Assembly (NCBI RefSeq): GCF_030027245.1
Contig: NZ_JASERT010000001.1
Coordinates: 951,001-1,015,000 of the forward strand
Origin: Asticcacaulis sp. EMRT-3
GTDB lineage: Bacteria; Pseudomonadota; Alphaproteobacteria; Caulobacterales; Caulobacteraceae
Length of the DNA stretch: 64,000 nucleotides
Direction of reading: 5' to 3'
The stretch's first letter is position 1. The number at the start of each line of letters is the position of its first letter. The translations under genes and the position numbers were made by a program. The notes beneath the pieces were generated by a model. That model saw only the letters and a program-made list of their open reading frames with translations, did not search any database and was not told the origin of the DNA. Positions 35,488-47,161 of the stretch are shown one piece after another.

Positions 35488-37029
35488 CTATTCCCACTCG
35501 ATCGTGCCGGGCGGCTTTGACGTCACGTCGTAAACAACGCGGTTAACGCCCCTGACTTCATTGACGATTCGGGTGGCGCAGCGGCCAAGAACCGCCCAGG
35601 GAAATTCGTAGAAATCGGCGGTCATGCCGTCCGACGAGGTGACGGCGCGCAAGGCCAGCACGTCTTCATAGGTGCGGGCATCGCCCATCACCCCCACCGT
35701 CTTGACCGGCAGCAGCACGGCGAAAGCCTGCCATATCTCATTATAAAGCCCGGCCTTGCGGATTTCATCGAGATAGATGGCGTCGGCATCCTGAAGCGTT
35801 TTGACCTTTTCGGGCGTGACCTCGCCGGGAATACGAATGGCCAGACCCGGCCCCGGAAACGGATGACGGCCCACAAAAGCAGCGTCGAGGCCCAGTTCGC
35901 GGCCCAGCGCCCGCACCTCGTCCTTGAACAGTTCGCGCAAGGGCTCGACCAGTTTCAGCTTCATATAGTCCGGTAGGCCGCCAACATTATGGTGCGACTT
36001 GATCACCGCCGACGGGCCGCCGGACGGCGAAACGCTCTCGACCACGTCAGGATAGAGCGTACCCTGGGCCAGGAATTGCGCGCCTTCGATCTTGGCCGCC
36101 TCGACGTCGAAAACGTCGATAAACAGCTTGCCGATGGTCTTGCGTTTGGCCTCCGGGTCGGCAACGCCTTTCAGCGCACCAAGGAAAAGCTCTTGCGCTT
36201 CAACATGGATCAGCGGAATATTATAGTGATCCCTGAAGAGAGACACCACCTGCTGGCCTTCATTCTTGCGCAACAGGCCGGTATCGACGAAGACGCAGGT
36301 CAGTTGCTCGCCAATGGCTTCGTGGATCAAAACGGCGGCCACGGAAGAATCGACCCCGCCCGACAGGCCGCAGATCACCTTGCCCGTCCCCACCTGCTCG
36401 CGGATTTTGGCCACCATTTCCTGACGGAACGAGGCCATCGACCAGTCGCCGGCAAAGCCTGCAATCTCGAACAGGAAGTTGCGGATCATGTCGGTGCCGC
36501 GCTTGGTATGCACCACTTCGGGGTGAAACTGCACAGCGTAGAATTTGCGCCTTTCATCGGCAATGGCGGCATAGGGCGCGCCCTCCGATGTGGCGATGAC
36601 TTCGAACCCGTCGGGAATGGCGGTGACGCGGTCGCCGTGGCTCATCCACACGGTTTCCTTCGCATCAAGGCCCTTGAAGATTGGCGACGCCTTGATCACG
36701 TCGATTTCGGCGCGACCAAACTCACGGTCGTGCCCGGCCTCGACCTTGCCGCCCAGCAGTTCGCACATGAGCTGTTCGCCGTAACATATTCCGAAAACAG
36801 GCACATTCTGCTCAAACAAAGAGGCATCGATGCGCGGCCCGGCATCGATCACGCTGTGCGGGCTGCCCGACAGAATGACGGCCTTTGGCTTCAGCGCCGC
36901 CAGCGCTTCGGCGGCCTTGGTGAAGGGGTGGATTTCGCAATAGACGCCGCATTCGCGCACACGGCGCGCGATCAGTTGTGTCACCTGAGAGCCGAAATCG
37001 ACGATCAGCAGGGCTTCGTGATGGGACAT
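35488..37029 (-). CDS. guaA: GMP synthase (glutamine-hydrolysing)
   Basis: A 513-residue two-part enzyme converting XMP to GMP. The class I glutaminase has C82 in GICYGEQL and His/Glu in QFHPEVVHT. The ATP-pyrophosphatase has the PP-loop [12 protein letters not shown], and the C-terminal dimerisation domain ends in PPGTIEWE. It starts 5 bases after the rsmB-like gene. Together with guaB upstream it completes the IMP to GMP branch in one cluster. Confidence 0.98.
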   Translation of the reverse strand: MSHHEALLIVDFGSQVTQLIARRVRECGVYCEIHPFTKAAEALAALKPKAVILSGSPHSVIDAGPRIDASLFEQNVPVFGICYGEQLMCELLGGKVEAGHDREFGRAEIDVIKASPIFKGLDAKETVWMSHGDRVTAIPDGFEVIATSEGAPYAAIADERRKFYAVQFHPEVVHTKRGTDMIRNFLFEIAGFAGDWSMASFRQEMVAKIREQVGTGKVICGLSGGVDSSVAAVLIHEAIGEQLTCVFVDTGLLRKNEGQQVVSLFRDHYNIPLIHVEAQELFLGALKGVADPEAKRKTIGKLFIDVFDVEAAKIEGAQFLAQGTLYPDVVESVSPSGGPSAVIKSHHNVGGLPDYMKLKLVEPLRELFKDEVRALGRELGLDAAFVGRHPFPGPGLAIRIPGEVTPEKVKTLQDADAIYLDEIRKAGLYNEIWQAFAVLLPVKTVGVMGDARTYEDVLALRAVTSSDGMTADFYEFPWAVLGRCATRIVNEVRGVNRVVYDVTSKPPGTIEWE

Positions 37030-37034
37030 TTCGC

Positions 37035-38351
37035 TTACCTTGAAAGACGTTCCCAGGCGGCGAGGAAAAAGCCGTCCGTCCGGGTTTTGTAAGGGCTGAG
37101 ACTGAGCCTATGGCCCGCCGTATTGAGGTTTGTCGAGTCGAAAGACAGGCCCGCCCCCGCTTTCAGCAGGCTTTCCACCGACAGGGGCTGGAATTCGGCA
37201 TGGGCGGCTTCGAAAGCTTCGGCGCTTTCGGCGTTTTCATCGTCCAGCACCGAGCAGGTAACATAGACCAGCCGTCCACCGGGTTTGACGCAGCGCGCGG
37301 CGCGACCCAGAATCTGCACCTGCAACAGATGCAGGCGGCGCACCTCGTCTTCCGTCAGACGATGCGCCTCTTCCGGGTGACGCCGCCATGTGCCCGAACC
37401 GGAACAGGGCGCATCGACCAGCACCAGATCGGCATCAGCCAGCGGCGTCAGCAGGGCTTCATCTTCGGGATCGGAAAAATGAATGAAATGGGCGCTGGCT
37501 TGCGCGCGCGCCAGACGTGGCTCAATGGCGCGCAAACGCTTTTCAACCACATCACAGGCCCAGATTTCACCCTCTCCGGCCATCATCTGCGTCAGGGCCA
37601 GGGTCTTGCCACCACCACCGGCGCAAAAATCGACCACCTTCTGCGCGCCGGGCAACAGGCCAGTGCCTGCGATAAAGGCCGCCAGTTGCGAGCCTTCGTC
37701 CTGAATTTCGATCAGGCCGTTTTGATAGGCGTCGAGCTTGACGAGATTGGGCGGTGGTTCGGCGGGCAAACGGATGCCGAAAGCGGAAAACGGCGTCGGT
37801 TCCGGGCTCAGGCCCGCCTCGCGCAAATAGTCGAGCATGGCCGTGCGCGTAGTGCGTGATCCATTGACGCGCAGATCAATCGGGGCGCGCGGCGCCATCA
37901 GTTCGGTGGCCTCCGCCGCCCAGTCATCGCCAAACTGCCGCTGGAATCGCGCCACCACGAATTCCGGCAGGCCGCTTTTCACCCAGTCCGGCGCATCCCC
38001 CTCACCCGCCGCCAAGCGTTGGCGCTCCTGCGCACTTAAGGGCGGCGGCCCGTAGCCCTGACCGCTGAACAGAGCGTCGATCTCCGCCAGCGGCAGGCCG
38101 TCGATCAGGGCCAGAGAGCCCAGAACGAGCGCCCGGCCAGGATGGCGTTCATCGGCCTGCATGGCCCAGATCAGGCGTTGCCGCGCCCGCAGGCAGCGAT
38201 AGACGCGGTCGGCAATGGCGCGGCGATCCTTGGAACCGGCATAGCGATGGCCCTGCCCCCACGCTTTCAGCACCGTCTCGGCCGTGGCGCGCGTGACCAC
38301 AAGCTGGTCGAGAATCTCGGCGGCGGCTTGTAAGCGGGCAGCAGGCGTCAA
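37035..38351 (-). CDS. RsmB/NOP-type RNA m5C methyltransferase
   Basis: A 438-residue SAM-dependent RNA cytosine-5 methyltransferase. An N-terminal NusB-like segment is followed by a Rossmann methyltransferase with [16 protein letters not shown] (SAM), [15 protein letters not shown] (motif IV with Cys) and [13 protein letters not shown] (motif VI, catalytic Cys). The target is probably rRNA, as for RsmB. The start is TTG at 38351 behind TAGGAATCCCCT. It lies between the MAPEG gene (9 bases) and guaA (5 bases). Confidence 0.93.
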   Translation of the reverse strand: MTPAARLQAAAEILDQLVVTRATAETVLKAWGQGHRYAGSKDRRAIADRVYRCLRARQRLIWAMQADERHPGRALVLGSLALIDGLPLAEIDALFSGQGYGPPPLSAQERQRLAAGEGDAPDWVKSGLPEFVVARFQRQFGDDWAAEATELMAPRAPIDLRVNGSRTTRTAMLDYLREAGLSPEPTPFSAFGIRLPAEPPPNLVKLDAYQNGLIEIQDEGSQLAAFIAGTGLLPGAQKVVDFCAGGGGKTLALTQMMAGEGEIWACDVVEKRLRAIEPRLARAQASAHFIHFSDPEDEALLTPLADADLVLVDAPCSGSGTWRRHPEEAHRLTEDEVRRLHLLQVQILGRAARCVKPGGRLVYVTCSVLDDENAESAEAFEAAHAEFQPLSVESLLKAGAGLSFDSTNLNTAGHRLSLSPYKTRTDGFFLAAWERLSR

Positions 38352-38360
38352 AGGGGATTC

Positions 38361-38753
38361 CTAGTGAAACAGAGCACCGAGGCACATGATGATGCCGGCT
38401 ATCGAAACCGCCCAGCACAGGGTGCGCAAAACGATCAGATTGAAAGCATAGAGCGGTATATAGATGATGCGCGCCGCCAGATAGAGCCGCACACCCCACA
38501 TCGTGGTTGTATCCGATTTGTGGGCGAGCGCCAGCAGGATAACCGTGACCGCAAAGAAAACAAAGGTTTGCTTAAAATTAGCAAAGGCGCGATCAAGACG
38601 TTCGCCGATGACGCCCTTGTCAAACGGCGTATCGCGTGACGACAACGACCATACCAGAAAACCTTTGCGCGTAGACGCGAAGACCAGCGGCAGGACAATC
38701 ATCACAAGGCCGAGAATGGCGGCCCAGACCAGTACCCAAAGCTCATAAGTCAT
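38361..38753 (-). CDS. MAPEG family membrane protein
   Basis: A 130-residue protein with four hydrophobic helices and the MAPEG signatures RAFANFKQTF and ARIIYIPLYAFN. Eukaryotic relatives act in eicosanoid and glutathione metabolism; bacterial roles are mostly unknown. It is inserted between guaB (18 bases) and the rsmB-like gene on one strand, presumably in one transcript. Confidence 0.9.
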   Translation of the reverse strand: MTYELWVLVWAAILGLVMIVLPLVFASTRKGFLVWSLSSRDTPFDKGVIGERLDRAFANFKQTFVFFAVTVILLALAHKSDTTTMWGVRLYLAARIIYIPLYAFNLIVLRTLCWAVSIAGIIMCLGALFH

Positions 38754-38771
38754 ACGCTTATCCTTTTCAAA

Positions 38772-41082
<2,311 letters not shown>

Positions 41083-41184
41083 AAGCCACTCTATAGCTGG
41101 ATTTGCTTGCCTTTCGCAAAACAGAATTTCCAAGGGCCGCGCCGGAGGCTATAAAAATCACACATCGAAGGTTCGGAGCGCGCC

Positions 41185-41556
41185 ATGATCAAGCCTCTTC
41201 CCGTTCTGATCGTCACCCTTCTCATGGCTGGCTCCCTTTCGGCCTGCGGCGATGCTTCCGACCAGCCGAACCGGCTCCAGCCACCGGCCGCCGCCGCTGA
41301 TCTGCCGGCTTCGGGTACTGCATCGTCAGATTCCGCGATCATGTCGTTATCCACCGCTTCCACCAACGGCACCTGCACGGCCCAGATCGGTGCGGCCGCC
41401 GCACAAAGGCTGGTCGAACGCTGCCAGGCCGTATCTTCCGCCACCCATCCGCCCTGCAATGCCGAAAACAGTTGCGACCTGATTCAGGGGGAAATCGACC
41501 GGGCCTGCGCCATGTATGGCGAGGGTGAGGACAAGCCGCCAGAATGCACGGCATAA
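41185..41556 (+). CDS. Small cysteine-rich lipoprotein of unknown function
   Basis: A 123-residue protein with a lipoprotein signal (MIKPLPVLIVTLLMAGSLSAC, lipobox LSAC), a Pro/Ala/Ser-rich linker, then a small domain with six cysteines (positions near 63, 79, 90, 96, 108 and 121) that probably form disulfides in the periplasm. No family was recognised. It lies alone, 90 bases before the cyclophilin gene. Confidence 0.75.
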   Translation: MIKPLPVLIVTLLMAGSLSACGDASDQPNRLQPPAAAADLPASGTASSDSAIMSLSTASTNGTCTAQIGAAAAQRLVERCQAVSSATHPPCNAENSCDLIQGEIDRACAMYGEGEDKPPECTA

Positions 41557-41646
41557 AAGAAGGCTGGGTGTGAAATAGCGCTAAATATTTGTAATCCGCA
41601 CCCTGATCCCCTATGTGAGGGCCATCTGTTTCTGCAAGGAGCTCCT

Positions 41647-42120
41647 ATGTCCGAAGACCTCGAAAACACACTTATCCTGACCCTCGATACCGGCCCGGTC
41701 ACGATCCGCCTGCGCCCCGACCTGGCGCCCACCCATGTGGCCCGCATCAAGGAACTGGCGCGCGAAGGCTTTTATGACGGCATCGTCTTTCACCGCGTCA
41801 TCCCCGGCTTCATGGCGCAGGGCGGCGATCCGCAGGGTCAGGGCTTTGGCGGCTCCGGCAAGAAGATCAAGGCCGAGTTCAACAACGAACCGCATGTGCG
41901 CGGCGTCTGCTCGATGGCGCGTTCGCAAAATCCCGATTCCGCCGACAGCCAGTTCTTCATCTGCTTCGACGACGCCCGCTTCCTCGACAAGCAATATACG
42001 GTGTGGGGCGAAGTGACCGACGGCATGGATAATGTCGATGCCCTGCCCAAGGGCGAGCCGCCGCGCAATCCCGGCAAGATCGTCACCATGCGCGTGGCCG
42101 CCGATGTCGAAGCCTCTTAA
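41647..42120 (+). CDS. Cyclophilin-type peptidyl-prolyl cis-trans isomerase
   Basis: A 157-residue single cyclophilin domain with the active-site segment FHRVIPGFMAQGGDPQGQG, then SMARSQNPDSADSQFFICF and YTVWGEVTDGMDNVD. No signal peptide is present, so it is cytoplasmic like PpiB. AAGGAGCTCCT precedes the ATG. Confidence 0.96.
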   Translation: MSEDLENTLILTLDTGPVTIRLRPDLAPTHVARIKELAREGFYDGIVFHRVIPGFMAQGGDPQGQGFGGSGKKIKAEFNNEPHVRGVCSMARSQNPDSADSQFFICFDDARFLDKQYTVWGEVTDGMDNVDALPKGEPPRNPGKIVTMRVAADVEAS

Positions 42121-42129
42121 CCAAACCGT

Positions 42130-42145
42130 TTAAACGGATTTTAAC
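42130..42145 (+). promoter_or_regulatory. CtrA-type binding site
   Basis: TTAA, seven bases (ACGGATT), then TTAAC is an exact match to the CtrA consensus TTAA-N7-TTAAC of Caulobacterales. It is centred about 50 bases before the start of the first of two paralogous genes, a plausible -35 position. Confidence 0.6.
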
Positions 42146-42188
42146 GGGCCGGTCGCAAGGTAACTCAACCTTTGTATGAGTATCCAGT

Positions 42189-42605
42189 ATGCGTTCGCGT
42201 TTCAGTATCACGCCTGACCGGCCCAACCGCCTTATGATCATCCGCCTGCACAGCCTGAGCGGTGACAGTATCCCTGCACCCGACCTGATCGACGCTCTCG
42301 CGGGCATAGAAGAACCCTGGCTTTATAATGCCCTCTTCGATTTTCGCCGCTATGAAGCCGAGCTTTCGCGCGATTATCTGGCCTTCCTGACGAAAAAATG
42401 GAGCGCCCTGACGCAAGGCCGTGACCGCGCCCGCTGCATGGCGCTGGTCAGCCGTGACTATGATCTCAAACGCCGCCTCTATGGAATGCTCGAGATCATG
42501 CCCGAACGCGCCATCGACGTGTTCGATGATTTCGATGAAGCACTCGACTGGATCAAGGCCGGGCCGCAAACCTGGCGTCCCGATAGCTTGCGCCTTGCCA
42601 GCTAA
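42189..42605 (+). CDS. Conserved hypothetical protein, paralogue A
   Basis: A 138-residue soluble protein that I cannot assign to a named family. It aligns with the next protein over about 85 residues: PWLYNALFDFRRYEAELS / PWSYDILVDTRRYDGVIL, then LTQGRDRARCMALVSRD / LAQGRDQGRLMAIITTD, and FDDFDEALDWI / FATFDEGLDWI. The alternating strands and helices would fit a SpoIIAA/STAS-like fold (inference). A CtrA-type site precedes it. Confidence 0.75.
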   Translation: MRSRFSITPDRPNRLMIIRLHSLSGDSIPAPDLIDALAGIEEPWLYNALFDFRRYEAELSRDYLAFLTKKWSALTQGRDRARCMALVSRDYDLKRRLYGMLEIMPERAIDVFDDFDEALDWIKAGPQTWRPDSLRLAS

Positions 42606-42617
42606 CCTGAAGTTAAA
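42602..42617 (+). promoter_or_regulatory. Near-consensus CtrA-like site before paralogue B
   Basis: CTAA, seven bases (CCTGAAG), then TTAA matches the CtrA pattern with one mismatch in the first half-site. It overlaps the stop codon of paralogue A and lies about 65 bases before paralogue B, mirroring the exact site before paralogue A. Confidence 0.4.
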
Positions 42618-42676
42618 CAGTCTGCGGCAGAATGGCACCCTGTTTTCCGTCTTGCCTGTTTCCATTGAGAAAGATC

Positions 42677-43087
42677 ATGACCAGCCATGACCGCGTCAGT
42701 CTTTCGCTCGACGAAGACCACAGAATACTGACCCTGCGCTATATTGGCGGGCTCGGCGGGGACGTGCTCTATGCTCAATTGCTCGAACAGTTCCACCGCA
42801 TTTCTGCCCCGTGGTCTTACGACATACTGGTTGATACGCGCCGCTATGACGGCGTCATTCTGGCCAGCCACACCGAAGCCTTTGGTCAACAATGGGCCGA
42901 TCTGGCTCAGGGCCGCGATCAGGGCCGCCTGATGGCCATCATCACCACCGACCCGCTGATCCGTGTTCGCAAGGGCTTGCGCACGACCATCTTCCCCAAC
43001 CACATCTCCGAGGTGTTCGCCACCTTCGATGAGGGGCTGGACTGGATCATGGATTATCGCGGCTTCTCTCGCCCCATTAACGCTTGA
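42677..43087 (+). CDS. Conserved hypothetical protein, paralogue B
   Basis: A 136-residue soluble protein paralogous to its upstream neighbour (shared PW-Y-LxD-RRY, the L-QGRD block and the DFDEALDWI/TFDEGLDWI end). No catalytic motif, membrane segment or named family is recognised. The start at 42677 follows TTGAGAAAGATC; an ATG-less extension to 42632 is less likely. queA follows 31 bases later. Confidence 0.75.
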   Translation: MTSHDRVSLSLDEDHRILTLRYIGGLGGDVLYAQLLEQFHRISAPWSYDILVDTRRYDGVILASHTEAFGQQWADLAQGRDQGRLMAIITTDPLIRVRKGLRTTIFPNHISEVFATFDEGLDWIMDYRGFSRPINA

Positions 43088-43118
43088 CGTCAGGGACATT
43101 GTCGCGTTTGACGACGCC

Positions 43119-44189
43119 ATGCTGATTTCCGATTTCGATTTCGACCTGCCCGAAGACCGCATCGCGTTGCGCCCCATGCAACCGCGTGAAGCCGCCCGCC
43201 TGTTGCGTGTTGATGGCGACGCCCTGACCGACAGTCATATTGGCGACATCGGGCAATTCCTGCGCAAGGGCGATCTGCTCGTCGTCAACGACACGCGCGT
43301 CCTGCCGGTGCAACTGCATGGCGTGCGCCCGCGCGACGGCACCGAGGTGGCGGTGGAAGCCACCCTGATCAAGAGCCTGGGCGCATCGCAATGGCAGGCT
43401 TTTCTCAAACCCGGAAGGCGCGTCAAACCGGGAGACAGCCTGCTGTTTGGCGATATGGCTTGCCAGTTGCAAGCTGATGTAAGCGCCAAGAGTGAGGCCA
43501 AGGGCGAGGAGGGCATTTACACCCTCACCTTCCGCCACAGTCAGGTTGAATTGCTGGAGCGCCTGCATACGGTCGGGGCCATGCCGCTGCCGCCCTATAT
43601 CCGCTCGAAACGCCGCGAGGACGAGCAGGACAAGCAGGACTATCAGACCATGTTCGCGCGCGAGGAAGGCTCGGTGGCGGCACCCACGGCGGGCCTGCAC
43701 TTCACACCCGCCCTGCTCGAAAGCCTGACCGCGCAAGGCGTTGGAATCGAGCAGATCACCCTGCACGTTGGGGCGGGCACCTTCCTGCCGGTCAAGGTAA
43801 CGGATACAGACGACCACGTCATGCACGCCGAATTTGGCGTGATCCCGGCGGATGTGGCGGCGCGCATCAATGCCGCCCGCGCTGCCGGAGGCCGGATCGT
43901 CTGCGTCGGCACCACCTCATTGCGGCTGATGGAATCGGCCTGCGATGATCAGGGCGTGATCCACCCTTTCGCGGCGGAGACATCGATCTTCATCACGCCG
44001 GGCGTGCGCGTGCGCGCCTGTGACCTGCTGATGACCAATTTTCACCTGCCGAAATCGACCCTGTTTATGCTGGTTTGCGCCCTGACCGGCACCGAAGCGA
44101 TGAAGGCCGCCTATGCCCATGCCATTGCCAACGGCTACCGCTTTTTCTCCTATGGCGACGCCTGTTTGCTGACCAACAGGTCGCGATAA
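43119..44189 (+). CDS. queA: S-adenosylmethionine:tRNA ribosyltransferase-isomerase QueA
   Basis: A 356-residue enzyme of queuosine synthesis that transfers and isomerises the ribosyl part of SAM onto preQ1 in tRNA. Signatures are DFDFDLPEDRIALRP, LLVVNDTRVLPVQLHG, EEGSVAAPTAGLHFT, LHVGAGTFLPVKV and TNFHLPKSTLFMLV. The start at 43119 gives the standard N-terminus. tgt follows in the same direction, so two steps of the pathway are adjacent. Confidence 0.97.
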   Translation: MLISDFDFDLPEDRIALRPMQPREAARLLRVDGDALTDSHIGDIGQFLRKGDLLVVNDTRVLPVQLHGVRPRDGTEVAVEATLIKSLGASQWQAFLKPGRRVKPGDSLLFGDMACQLQADVSAKSEAKGEEGIYTLTFRHSQVELLERLHTVGAMPLPPYIRSKRREDEQDKQDYQTMFAREEGSVAAPTAGLHFTPALLESLTAQGVGIEQITLHVGAGTFLPVKVTDTDDHVMHAEFGVIPADVAARINAARAAGGRIVCVGTTSLRLMESACDDQGVIHPFAAETSIFITPGVRVRACDLLMTNFHLPKSTLFMLVCALTGTEAMKAAYAHAIANGYRFFSYGDACLLTNRSR

Positions 44190-44237
44190 GAAGAACGCGA
44201 TCTTTACGCCGCCGACTTTCGCCTCTAAGAGGCGCGG

Positions 44238-45353
44238 ATGACCAGTTTCCCGTTTGAAATCCACGCCCATCAGGGTCAGGCGCGCACCGGCGTGCTGAAA
44301 ACGCCGCGCGGCGACATCCCGACGCCGATCTTCATGCCGGTCGGCACGGCTGCCACCGTCAAGGCGCTGACGCTCGATATGGTGCGCCAGGCCCATGCCA
44401 GGATTATCCTCGGCAACACCTATCACCTGATGCTGCGGCCGGGGCCTGAGCGCGTGGCGCGACTAGGTGGCCTGCACAAATTCATGGGCTGGGACGGGCC
44501 GATCCTGACCGATTCGGGCGGTTTTCAGGTGATGAGCCTGTCAAAAATCTCGAAGGTCAAGGAAGAGGCCGTCACCTTCCAGAGCCATATCGACGGCTCG
44601 AAACACGTTCTGTCGCCGGAACGCTCGATCGAGATTCAGGCCGATCTGTTAGGCTCCGACATCGTCATGCAGCTTGATGAGTGCGTGTCATGGCCCGCCG
44701 AGGAAAAGCGGGCGCGAGAGGCGCTGCAATTGTCGGCGCGCTGGGGCCTGCGCTCCAAAACCGCCTTCGGGGCGCGCGACCGACAGGCCCTGTTCGGCAT
44801 CCAGCAGGGATCAACCTTTGAGGCCTTGCGGCGCGAATCAAGCGAACGTCTGCTTGACATTGGTTTCGACGGCTATGCCATCGGCGGTCTGGCGGTCGGC
44901 GAAGGCCATCAGGCCATGTGCGACACGCTCGATTACTCTGCGCCGCTGCTGCCCTGGGATCGTCCACGTTACCTGATGGGGGTGGGCAAGCCGATAGATC
45001 TGCTCGAAGGCGTGGCGCGCGGCGTTGATATGTTCGATTGCGTCCTGCCGACGCGCTCAGGCCGCCACGGTCAGGTCTGGACGTGGGACGGCCCGATCAA
45101 TATGAGAAACGCCCGCTTCGCCGAGGATGACGAACCGCTTGACGCCGCCAGCGATTGCCCGGCCAGCCGGGACTATTCAAAAGCTTACCTGCATCATCTT
45201 GTCAAATCGGATGAAATTCTCGGCCAGATGCTGCTGTCCTGGCACAATATCGCCTTTTTCCAGGCCCTGATGATACGGATGCGCGAAACCATCGCCGCTG
45301 GAACCTTCGATGCCCTGCGCCGCGACCTCAAGGCGCGCTGGACGCGCGACTGA
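44238..45353 (+). CDS. tgt: tRNA-guanine transglycosylase with reduced zinc site
   Basis: A 371-residue enzyme exchanging guanine-34 for preQ1 in Tyr, His, Asn and Asp tRNAs. It has the catalytic Asp in [12 protein letters not shown] (D92), [12 protein letters not shown] and the nucleophile region [18 protein letters not shown]. The C-terminal zinc motif is altered: where E. coli has C302, C304, C307 and H333, this protein has S305, C307, S310 and H336 ([17 protein letters not shown]...SWHN), so two of four ligands are serine. It probably still folds, but zinc binding may be weak or absent. Confidence 0.95.
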   Translation: MTSFPFEIHAHQGQARTGVLKTPRGDIPTPIFMPVGTAATVKALTLDMVRQAHARIILGNTYHLMLRPGPERVARLGGLHKFMGWDGPILTDSGGFQVMSLSKISKVKEEAVTFQSHIDGSKHVLSPERSIEIQADLLGSDIVMQLDECVSWPAEEKRAREALQLSARWGLRSKTAFGARDRQALFGIQQGSTFEALRRESSERLLDIGFDGYAIGGLAVGEGHQAMCDTLDYSAPLLPWDRPRYLMGVGKPIDLLEGVARGVDMFDCVLPTRSGRHGQVWTWDGPINMRNARFAEDDEPLDAASDCPASRDYSKAYLHHLVKSDEILGQMLLSWHNIAFFQALMIRMRETIAAGTFDALRRDLKARWTRD

Positions 45354-46133
45354 TCAGTGGTTTTTGTGGCGCAGCCTGCGCTGTTGCGGAGGCGCTTCTA
45401 CCGGCGGCGGCGTCTGGGCGTCCGCATCAGCATCGGTGTCGATGCGAATGGCCGTGTGCGGCTTGAACCATGACGGCGCGGCGGGCGGAGCGCAGTTTTT
45501 ATTCATGCCCACGCCCTTCAGATAGGCGCGGCGTACCTTGCCTGCCTGAATGGCCGTGTCCATTTCTTTCTGATGTTTGTCGGCGCCCGTCACCTGGCGC
45601 ATAAACCCGCGAAACGGAATGATGCTGCGCGCTGCATTGCGTACGGCACCGATTGCGGCATGATTGGCCATGCGCTGGCCTTTTTGGGACATGGTGGACG
45701 AATCCGGGGCGGGCGGTTCGTCAAAGTCCGCCCCCAGCAACACATCAAGCTCGCTGACCTCGGCGGAAATGGCCGCGCAATTATCCAGGCCGCTCAGATC
45801 ATAGGGCTTGGTGATAGCCTTTACGAGAATATCGGGAATGGCCTGACGCTTCAGATTGAGATCCGAGAGCGGGGCCATGAAAGCATCCCCCCAATTATTA
45901 TCCGCATCGGTGCTGGAACGCATGGGGCGCTGTGCATGATCGTCGTCGTGGTTTTTGCGGGCATCTCTGTCCGCTGGCGAATCGCTGATGTTGTAATGCG
46001 GTTTTGACGCGCAGGCACTCAGGCAGCCGGACGCCATAAGCGCCGCCACGATCATTATCAGAAAGGATGAATGACGACACGCAAATCCCGACCGTGGCCC
46101 TGTCATGCCCACAGCCTTCCCCAAGGCCAGCAT
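45354..46133 (-). CDS. Putative lipoprotein of unknown function
   Basis: A protein of about 259 residues with an N-terminal hydrophobic stretch (SSFLIMIVAALMASGCLSAC) that has two possible lipoboxes, ASGC and LSAC. An Asp/His-rich hydrophilic segment follows, then a helical central region (FMAPLSDLNLKRQAIPDILVKAI) and a basic, Pro-rich C-terminus (QQRRLRHKNH). No family was recognised. The start at 46133 is favoured by GGGGGAAAGACG. It converges on tgt with no gap. Confidence 0.7.
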   Translation of the reverse strand: MLALGKAVGMTGPRSGFACRHSSFLIMIVAALMASGCLSACASKPHYNISDSPADRDARKNHDDDHAQRPMRSSTDADNNWGDAFMAPLSDLNLKRQAIPDILVKAITKPYDLSGLDNCAAISAEVSELDVLLGADFDEPPAPDSSTMSQKGQRMANHAAIGAVRNAARSIIPFRGFMRQVTGADKHQKEMDTAIQAGKVRRAYLKGVGMNKNCAPPAAPSWFKPHTAIRIDTDADADAQTPPPVEAPPQQRRLRHKNH

Positions 46134-46346
46134 CGTCTTTCCCCCGTTACTCTCAGGCCAAAAGCCCATTCACCGCCTCCGGCCGAATACATTCTGCATA
46201 TACCTCAGTTTCGGCGTAAAAAAGCAATATCCAAAATTTAGAGACTTTTTGCCTGTCCCGCGCTTGCGAAACGTAACAATCCCCTCTATGTCGTCCGTCA
46301 CGTTTGATCTTACCTTTTCGGGGCGGTCAAGCCTGACGTCTTGTGA

Positions 46347-46423
46347 GAGCCCGTAGCTCAGCCGGCTAGAGCATCTGACTTTTAATCAGAGGGTCCTGGG
46401 TTCGAGTCCCAGCGGGCTCACCA
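46347..46423 (+). tRNA. tRNA-Lys (anticodon TTT)
   Basis: A 77-base cloverleaf including encoded CCA. The acceptor GAGCCCG pairs with CGGGCTC. The anticodon loop in ctgacttttaatcag reads TTT, and the T-loop is GGTTCGAGTCC. It is intact, with no integrase beside it. Confidence 0.97.
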
Positions 46424-46532
46424 AGACGAACAAAACCTCCGCCAGTTCTGTCACGCTATGGCAACCAAGCCTGCATGGCAAAATCGTGGCGCATGGGTTG
46501 CAATCCGCATACAAATTCAAAAAATTCTGGTT

Positions 46533-46892
46533 TCAGTTGGCGATGCGGGCCTTGGGCAGGTAGCGGCCATTTTCAAACCGCTCAAATATCAGGCCCATTT
46601 GCGGATGCTGGAGGGGCTGGCCGGTGTCGTCCGGGCTCAGATTGCCTTCCGAGGCATAGGCCACATAGGCGCTGTCGCCATTGACGGCGAGCAGATGATA
46701 AAAGGGCTGATCCTTTTGCGGCCGCACGGCTTCGGGAATCGCCTGCCACCATTCCTCGGTATTGGCAAATTGCGGATCGACATCGAAGACAATGCCGCGA
46801 AAATCAAACAGACTATGCCTGACCACCTGGCCGATTCCGAATTTCGCCGCGCGTTGTCCATTCATATGGCCGGTCATGGGGTCGAATCGCAT
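46533..46892 (-). CDS. hspQ: Heat shock protein HspQ (YccV family)
   Basis: The 119-residue protein contains the full HspQ pattern: AKFGIGQVVRHSLFDFRGIVFDVDP, then KDQPFYHLLAVNGD and YVAYASEGNLSPDDTGQPLQHPQ. HspQ binds hemimethylated DNA in vitro and modulates Lon in enterobacteria. The start is uncertain: 46892 has GAAGG directly ahead (too close), while ATGs at 46877 and 46865 have no clear site. Confidence 0.9.
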   Translation of the reverse strand: MRFDPMTGHMNGQRAAKFGIGQVVRHSLFDFRGIVFDVDPQFANTEEWWQAIPEAVRPQKDQPFYHLLAVNGDSAYVAYASEGNLSPDDTGQPLQHPQMGLIFERFENGRYLPKARIAN

Positions 46893-47161
46893 CCTTCATG
46901 ATATGTGCGTTTTCATCATGCACCTATTCGCGGCCAGCCTTCATCGCCCTTCTCCAGTCGGTTGTCAGCCCTTACGCATTTTTCATGCAGAAGCCGTATG
47001 GCCTGCGCCTGATGCCAGACGATTAAAGGCGTGAGGCTGCATTTTCAGGTTGGCAGTCAGGGCAACGCGCCCTAGACTGAAAAGTGAAATGAACTCCGGC
47101 CACTTTTCGGTCAGCAGTATTGTGCTGCTAGGGTTCACCTATAAAAAGCGGGGTATGAGCC

